Of a stretch of 64,000 bases of DNA, positions 60,041-64,000 are shown piece by piece. Below the pieces are notes generated by a model. It was given only the letters and a program-made list of their open reading frames with translations, did not search any database and had not been told where the DNA came from. The stretch comes from Citrobacter enshiensis (GTDB lineage: Bacteria; Pseudomonadota; Gammaproteobacteria; Enterobacterales; Enterobacteriaceae). The stretch spans positions 2,542,001 through 2,606,000 of the forward strand of contig NZ_CP119862.1 in assembly GCF_029338175.1 (NCBI RefSeq), in the 5' to 3' direction. Position 1 is the first letter of the stretch. The number at the start of each line of letters is the position of its first letter. The translations under genes were made by a program, and so were the position numbers.

Positions 60041-62055
60041 TGAAACGCCTTCATCAGGTGTTGCAAAACGCCCCCTGGTTTAAAGCGACATCCGGGCAAT
60101 GGCGATATGCCTTACGCAACACCATAGCGATGTGTCTTGCGCTGACGTTTGCCTATTATCTGAACCTGGATGAACCCTACTGGGCGATGACGTCTGCGGC
60201 CGTTGTGAGTTTTCCTACGGTGGGCGGCGTTATCAGCAAAAGCCTGGGGCGTATCGCCGGGAGTTTGCTTGGCGCAACCGCTGCCCTGATTCTGGCAGGC
60301 CATACCCTCAACGAGCCGTGGCTCTTTCTGCTGAGTATGGCCGCCTGGATTGGCTTTTGTACCTGGGCCTGCGCGCACTTCACCAACAACGTGGCCTATG
60401 CGTTTCAGTTAGCGGGCTATACGGCTGCAATCATCGCCTTTCCGATGGTCAACATTAGCGAGATCACCCAGTTATGGGACATCGCTCAGGCCCGCGTATG
60501 CGAAGTAATTGTCGGAATTTTGTGTGGGGCGATGATGATGATGATCTTGCCCAGTACCTCTGACGGCACCGCATTACTCACCGCGTTAAAAAACATGCAC
60601 GCGCGATTGCTGGAGCATGCCAGCCAGCTCTGGCGGCCCGAGACAACCGACGCGATTCGTTCCGCCCACGAAGGGGTGATTGGTCAAATTCTGACGATGA
60701 ATTTGTTACGCATCCAGGCCTTCTGGAGCCATTATCGCTTTCGTCGACAGAATGCCTTGCTCAATTCACTGCTGCACCAACAGCTGCGCCTGACCAGCGT
60801 CATCTCGAGTCTTCGCCGGATGTTACTGAACTGGCCCAACCCACCGGCGCATCTCCAGGAGGTGATTGAGCAACTGCTGGTCACTCTCGCCAAACCGCAG
60901 ACGGACAGCTACACCGTGGCGCGGATCATCGCCCCATTGCGTCCTCTGGACAAGCAAGATTATCGGCACGTTGCATTCTGGCAGCGGTTACGTTATTTCT
61001 GCCGAGTCTACTTACAAAATAGCCATCGCTTAAATTTGCTGGAAAATGGCGCGCCGGTTGAGCAAATAAACGTGAAACGCAGCCCTGGACTTGCGCGCCA
61101 CACCGACAATGCGGAAGCCATCTGGAGTGGCTTACGTACGTTTTGCACATTGATGGTGATTGGCGCATGGAGCATTGGCGCACAGTGGGAGTCAGGCTCT
61201 GGCGCGTTAACGCTGGCGGCCATCAGTTGCGTACTTTATTCTGCCGTTGCAACGCCTTTCAAATCGCTCTCTCTGCTGATGCGCACGCTTGTTCTGTTGT
61301 CGCTGTTCAGTTTCGTCGTCAAATTTGGGCTGATGGTACAAATCACCGATCTCTGGCAGTTCTTGTTGTTCCTGTTCCCGCTGCTCGCGACGATGCAGTT
61401 GCTGAAGTTACAAATGCCAAAGCTGGCGGGGCTTTGGGGACAACTCATTGTGTTTATGGGGTCGTTTATCGCCGTCACCAACCCACCGGTTTATGATCTG
61501 GCTGATTTTTTAAACGACAACGTCGCCAAGATAGCCGGAGTTGCCCTCTCATGGCTGGCATTCGCCATACTCCGCCCCGGCTCAGACGCCAGGAAAAGCC
61601 GACGTCACATTCGCGCTTTACGCCGGGATTTTGTGGATCAGCTCAGCCGTTACCCCTCTCTTAGCGAGAATGAATTTGAATCCCTGACGTATCATCACGT
61701 TAGCCAACTCAGCAACAGCCAGGACGCGTTAGCGCGACGTTGGTTATTACGTTGGGGTGTGGTGTTGCTGAACTGTTCGCACGTTGTGTGGCAATTACGC
61801 GCCTGGGAAGCACGTTCAGATCCACTTTCGCGAGTGAGGGATATTTGCATCTCGTTATTGCATGGCGTAATGAGCGAGCGCGGCGTTCAGCAACGCCCAC
61901 TCGCGACCACTTTGCAGGAATTGCAGCGCATCTGCGACACGCTTGCGCACCATCATCAGCCCGCAGCTCAAGAACTGGCGGCGCTTATCTGGCGACTTCA
62001 CTGCTCACTTTCGCAGCTTGAACAAGCGCCACCGCAGGGTACGCTGACATCCTGA
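60040..62055 (+). CDS. ydhK: FUSC-family efflux transporter YdhK
   Basis: The 671-residue inner membrane protein has two blocks of about five to six helices (residues ~25-170 and ~370-510) separated by cytoplasmic domains, the architecture of AaeB/FUSC aromatic-acid exporters. It starts with ATG at 60040, overlapping the ydhJ stop; the frame extends 10 codons further up, but this start aligns with E. coli YdhK (PWF at residues 12-14 in both). Substrate unknown. The stop codons of ydhK and the convergent sodC abut. Confidence 0.94.
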   Translation: MKRLHQVLQNAPWFKATSGQWRYALRNTIAMCLALTFAYYLNLDEPYWAMTSAAVVSFPTVGGVISKSLGRIAGSLLGATAALILAGHTLNEPWLFLLSMAAWIGFCTWACAHFTNNVAYAFQLAGYTAAIIAFPMVNISEITQLWDIAQARVCEVIVGILCGAMMMMILPSTSDGTALLTALKNMHARLLEHASQLWRPETTDAIRSAHEGVIGQILTMNLLRIQAFWSHYRFRRQNALLNSLLHQQLRLTSVISSLRRMLLNWPNPPAHLQEVIEQLLVTLAKPQTDSYTVARIIAPLRPLDKQDYRHVAFWQRLRYFCRVYLQNSHRLNLLENGAPVEQINVKRSPGLARHTDNAEAIWSGLRTFCTLMVIGAWSIGAQWESGSGALTLAAISCVLYSAVATPFKSLSLLMRTLVLLSLFSFVVKFGLMVQITDLWQFLLFLFPLLATMQLLKLQMPKLAGLWGQLIVFMGSFIAVTNPPVYDLADFLNDNVAKIAGVALSWLAFAILRPGSDARKSRRHIRALRRDFVDQLSRYPSLSENEFESLTYHHVSQLSNSQDALARRWLLRWGVVLLNCSHVVWQLRAWEARSDPLSRVRDICISLLHGVMSERGVQQRPLATTLQELQRICDTLAHHHQPAAQELAALIWRLHCSLSQLEQAPPQGTLTS

Positions 62056-62577
62056 TTATTTGATAACGCCACAGGCGTAACGCGCCCCGCCACCGCCCAG
62101 CGGTTTTGGCTGATCGGACATGGTATCGCCGCCAACATGGATCATCAGCGCCTTGTCTTTAACATCATCAAGGGATTTGAGTCGCGGGGCGATGACAGGC
62201 GCTGTCGCCGTACCGTCGCTGTTCACCACCAGCAGGGGCAAGTCGCCCATATGGCCTGCGCCATTGGGTCCTTCGTGCTTGCCGGTTTTGTGGGGATCGA
62301 GATGTCCTCCCGCGGCCTCAGCGGCGGAGGCTTTGCCCTCTTTCATCGCGGGCTCGCAGCTACCGTTGGCATGGACGTGGAAGCCATGTTCTCCTGCGGG
62401 TAATGCTTTAAGATCGGGGGTAAATTGCAGGCCCTTATCGGTTTCTGTGATAGTGACCGTGCCAATCGCTTGCCCGACGCCTTGCGACGTCACCAGATTC
62501 ATTTCCACTTTTTCACTGTTGGCTTGCGCACCCGCACAAACCAACAGCGTCAACATTGCCAGACTCACACGTTTCAT
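62056..62577 (-). CDS. sodC: Periplasmic Cu,Zn superoxide dismutase SodC
   Basis: The 173-residue precursor has a cleavable signal peptide (ending [10 protein letters not shown]) and a Greek-key barrel. Metal ligands are in [10 protein letters not shown], the [14 protein letters not shown] loop with downstream Asp, and [12 protein letters not shown]; the structural disulfide cysteines are in NGSCEP and YACGVIK. It removes superoxide in the periplasm. Same length as E. coli SodC (SodCII type in Salmonella). Confidence 0.97.
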   Translation of the reverse strand: MKRVSLAMLTLLVCAGAQANSEKVEMNLVTSQGVGQAIGTVTITETDKGLQFTPDLKALPAGEHGFHVHANGSCEPAMKEGKASAAEAAGGHLDPHKTGKHEGPNGAGHMGDLPLLVVNSDGTATAPVIAPRLKSLDDVKDKALMIHVGGDTMSDQPKPLGGGGARYACGVIK

Positions 62578-62652
62578 AAGACCTCCGTCAATTTATCTCC
62601 CCGTTAAGTGTAAACCAGCGAGATAATATTGAGCGTAAAGTCCGTATGTTCG

Positions 62653-63549
62653 TTATGGCACGTCGTAACCGAGGGCGGCTTTGCGGATACGGAACCATTG
62701 CTGGCGCGACATATTCAACGATTCTGCTTCAATTGCTGAACGCACCCGCTCAATTTTCCCGGAACCGATAATAGGCAATGGCTGCGAAGGCAGTCGCAGA
62801 ATCCACGCATACACCACCTGTTCGATGGATTGCGCATTGAGCTCTTCTGCAATCGTGGCGAGTTCGTTACGCAGCGGCTGGTATTCGTCATCATTAAACA
62901 GGCGCCCACCGCCGAGGCAGGACCAGGCCATTGGACGAATGCGCAGTTGCTGGAGCTGATCGAGGGTGCCATCCAGTAACAAAGGCTGATGGACCGGCGA
63001 GATTTCCACCTGGTTGGTTGCGAGGGTAAACGGCAGACGTGACTGCAACAAAGTGAACTGCGCAGGTGTGAAGTTCGACACCCCAAAGTGTCTGACTTTT
63101 CCACTTTTGTGCAACTGTTTAAACGCTTCTGCGACATCATCGGCGTCCATCAACGGATCGGGGCGATGGATCAACAGGAGATCAAGATGGTCGGTTGCCA
63201 GATTTTTCAGCGACTGCTCTGCGCTGGCAACAATATGGTCGGAATCGGTAATGTAATGACCGAGCGTATTTTCTGCCCGGGCGGTAGTGGCAATACCGCA
63301 CTTGGTCACAATTTGCATGCGTTCGCGCAGATGCGGCGCCAGCTTCATGGCCTCGCCAAAGGCCGCTTCACACTGGTAGCCACCATAAATATCCGCATGG
63401 TCAACCGTGGTAACGCCTAATTCAAGATGCTCTTCAATGAAACTCACCAACTGACGCGCGGACATATTCCAGTCCATTAAACGCCAGTAGCCCATAACGA
63501 AGCGGGAAAACTCCGGACCTTGCGGCGCAATCGTGACACGCTGAACCAT
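62653..63549 (-). CDS. ydhF: Aldo/keto reductase-like oxidoreductase YdhF
   Basis: The 298-residue TIM-barrel AKR protein has the catalytic tetrad Asp in TVDHADIYGG, Tyr in the same block, Lys in IVTKCGI and His in LLLIHRPDP, and the C-terminal NADPH-binding segment IIGSGKIERVRSA. Substrate unknown. It lies between sodC and ydhL. Length equals E. coli YdhF. Confidence 0.95.
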   Translation of the reverse strand: MVQRVTIAPQGPEFSRFVMGYWRLMDWNMSARQLVSFIEEHLELGVTTVDHADIYGGYQCEAAFGEAMKLAPHLRERMQIVTKCGIATTARAENTLGHYITDSDHIVASAEQSLKNLATDHLDLLLIHRPDPLMDADDVAEAFKQLHKSGKVRHFGVSNFTPAQFTLLQSRLPFTLATNQVEISPVHQPLLLDGTLDQLQQLRIRPMAWSCLGGGRLFNDDEYQPLRNELATIAEELNAQSIEQVVYAWILRLPSQPLPIIGSGKIERVRSAIEAESLNMSRQQWFRIRKAALGYDVP

Positions 63550-63597
63550 AACAGCTTCCTCATCAATAGACAGGTTTTGAGTATACGCAATTACGCT

Positions 63598-63837
63598 TTA
63601 AAAGAGTGAAGGTTGTTGCGGTTCTTCCTGCGGGTCGGGTTTGTTTGCACGCAATCTGCGCATCAGGCGTTGACGGCATAAGCGCAACACCTCTTGTTTT
63701 TCGGCATCGCTCATATTTTGCCAGTTAAAGCGCTCATCCCGGCTGCGCAGACATCCACGACAAAACCCACGCTCATCCGACTGACAGATACCGCGACACG
63801 GGCTCTGGACGGGAAAAAACTCCAACTGCTCAGCCAC
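63598..63837 (-). CDS. ydhL: DUF1289 protein YdhL
   Basis: The 79-residue protein has a cysteine motif CRGICQSDERGFCRGCLRS typical of DUF1289, which likely binds a metal or iron-sulfur centre, followed by a helical ERFNWQNMSDAEKQEVLRLC segment. The start is GTG at 63837 with a strong AAGGAGGGG. It is divergent from nemR. Function unknown. Confidence 0.9.
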   Translation of the reverse strand: MAEQLEFFPVQSPCRGICQSDERGFCRGCLRSRDERFNWQNMSDAEKQEVLRLCRQRLMRRLRANKPDPQEEPQQPSLF

Positions 63838-63959
63838 ATCCCCTCCTTAATTGAGATTGCCCTGCACCACATACGTCATGCTGCGGCGCACCGCCTGAAG
63901 GATGACGTGTCTATGACAATTGAAGACGCTAACTGAAATTCTGGCAACTCCTGTTGCAT

Positions 63960-63975
63960 TAGACCGACTGGTCTA
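63960..63975. promoter_or_regulatory. NemR operator
   Basis: TAGACC-GACT-GGTCTA is a perfect palindrome corresponding to the NemR box upstream of nemRA in E. coli, which is relieved by electrophiles and hypochlorite. It lies 15 bases before the nemR ATG. Confidence 0.9.
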
Positions 63976-63990
63976 TTACACTCTTTTCCC

Positions 63991-64000
63991 ATGAACAAAC
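63991..64000 (+). CDS. nemR: NemR start (partial, runs off the window)
   Basis: Only ATG AAC AAA and one more base are present (MNK). The operator just upstream and the order ydhL-nemR known from E. coli identify it as the TetR-family repressor of nemRA-gloA. Confidence 0.7.

Overview
The window is chromosomal DNA of an enteric gammaproteobacterium (Enterobacteriaceae). Gene content, protein lengths and order follow the replication-terminus region of Escherichia coli from the ynf DMSO-reductase-like operon to nemR almost gene for gene. Differences from E. coli K-12, stated from memory of its map, point to a Citrobacter- or Salmonella-like relative. There is no uid (glucuronide) block between ydgA and malI. 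An M32 carboxypeptidase lies between ynfM and asr, and a GGDEF-EAL protein between ydgD and mdtI. The species cannot be fixed by reading alone.

Layout: 1-3.1 kb, end of a Tat-exported molybdoenzyme operon (ynfFGH-dmsD). 3.2-9 kb, clcB, bioD2, mlc, ynfL, ynfM. 9-12.4 kb, a putative 30-residue membrane protein, the M32 peptidase, asr with its RstA box, ydgU and ydgD. 12.4-23.9 kb, the GGDEF-EAL protein, mdtJI, tqsA, pntAB, ydgH, ydgI, folM, ydgC. 24.0-28.6 kb, the two-component pair rstA/rstB, here separated by a 2.6 kb degraded integrative element. 28.7-32.8 kb, the replication terminator site TerB with tus, then fumC and fumA. 33-42.1 kb, manA, ydgA, the malI/malXY locus, add, ydgJ. 42.3-50 kb, blr, cnu, ydgK and the rsxABCDGE-nth operon. 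50.6-64 kb, dtpA, gstA, pdxY-tyrS, pdxH, mliC, anmK, slyB, slyA, ydhIJK, sodC, ydhF, ydhL and the first codons of nemR behind its operator.

The most distinctive region is the rstA-rstB interval. It holds a 3'-terminal tyrosine integrase remnant joined to an amber-interrupted phage-like gene, a divergently oriented SAM-dependent methyltransferase that looks intact, terminator-like hairpins, a perfect palindrome, and TGCCCCC repeats near both ends. The insertion should uncouple the sensor kinase gene from the response-regulator promoter. The same window contains a perfect match to the RstA box upstream of asr and a PhoP-box-like site upstream of rstA, so the expected regulatory consequence can be read within one locus.

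Most other genes are ordinary core genes in conserved operons. Regulatory sites readable by eye include TerB, two MalI operators with a CRP-like site, the SlyA autoregulatory palindrome, the NemR operator, PhoP boxes at slyB and (weaker) rstA, and many intrinsic terminators or REP-like hairpins. I saw no tRNA, rRNA, CRISPR array or complete insertion sequence.
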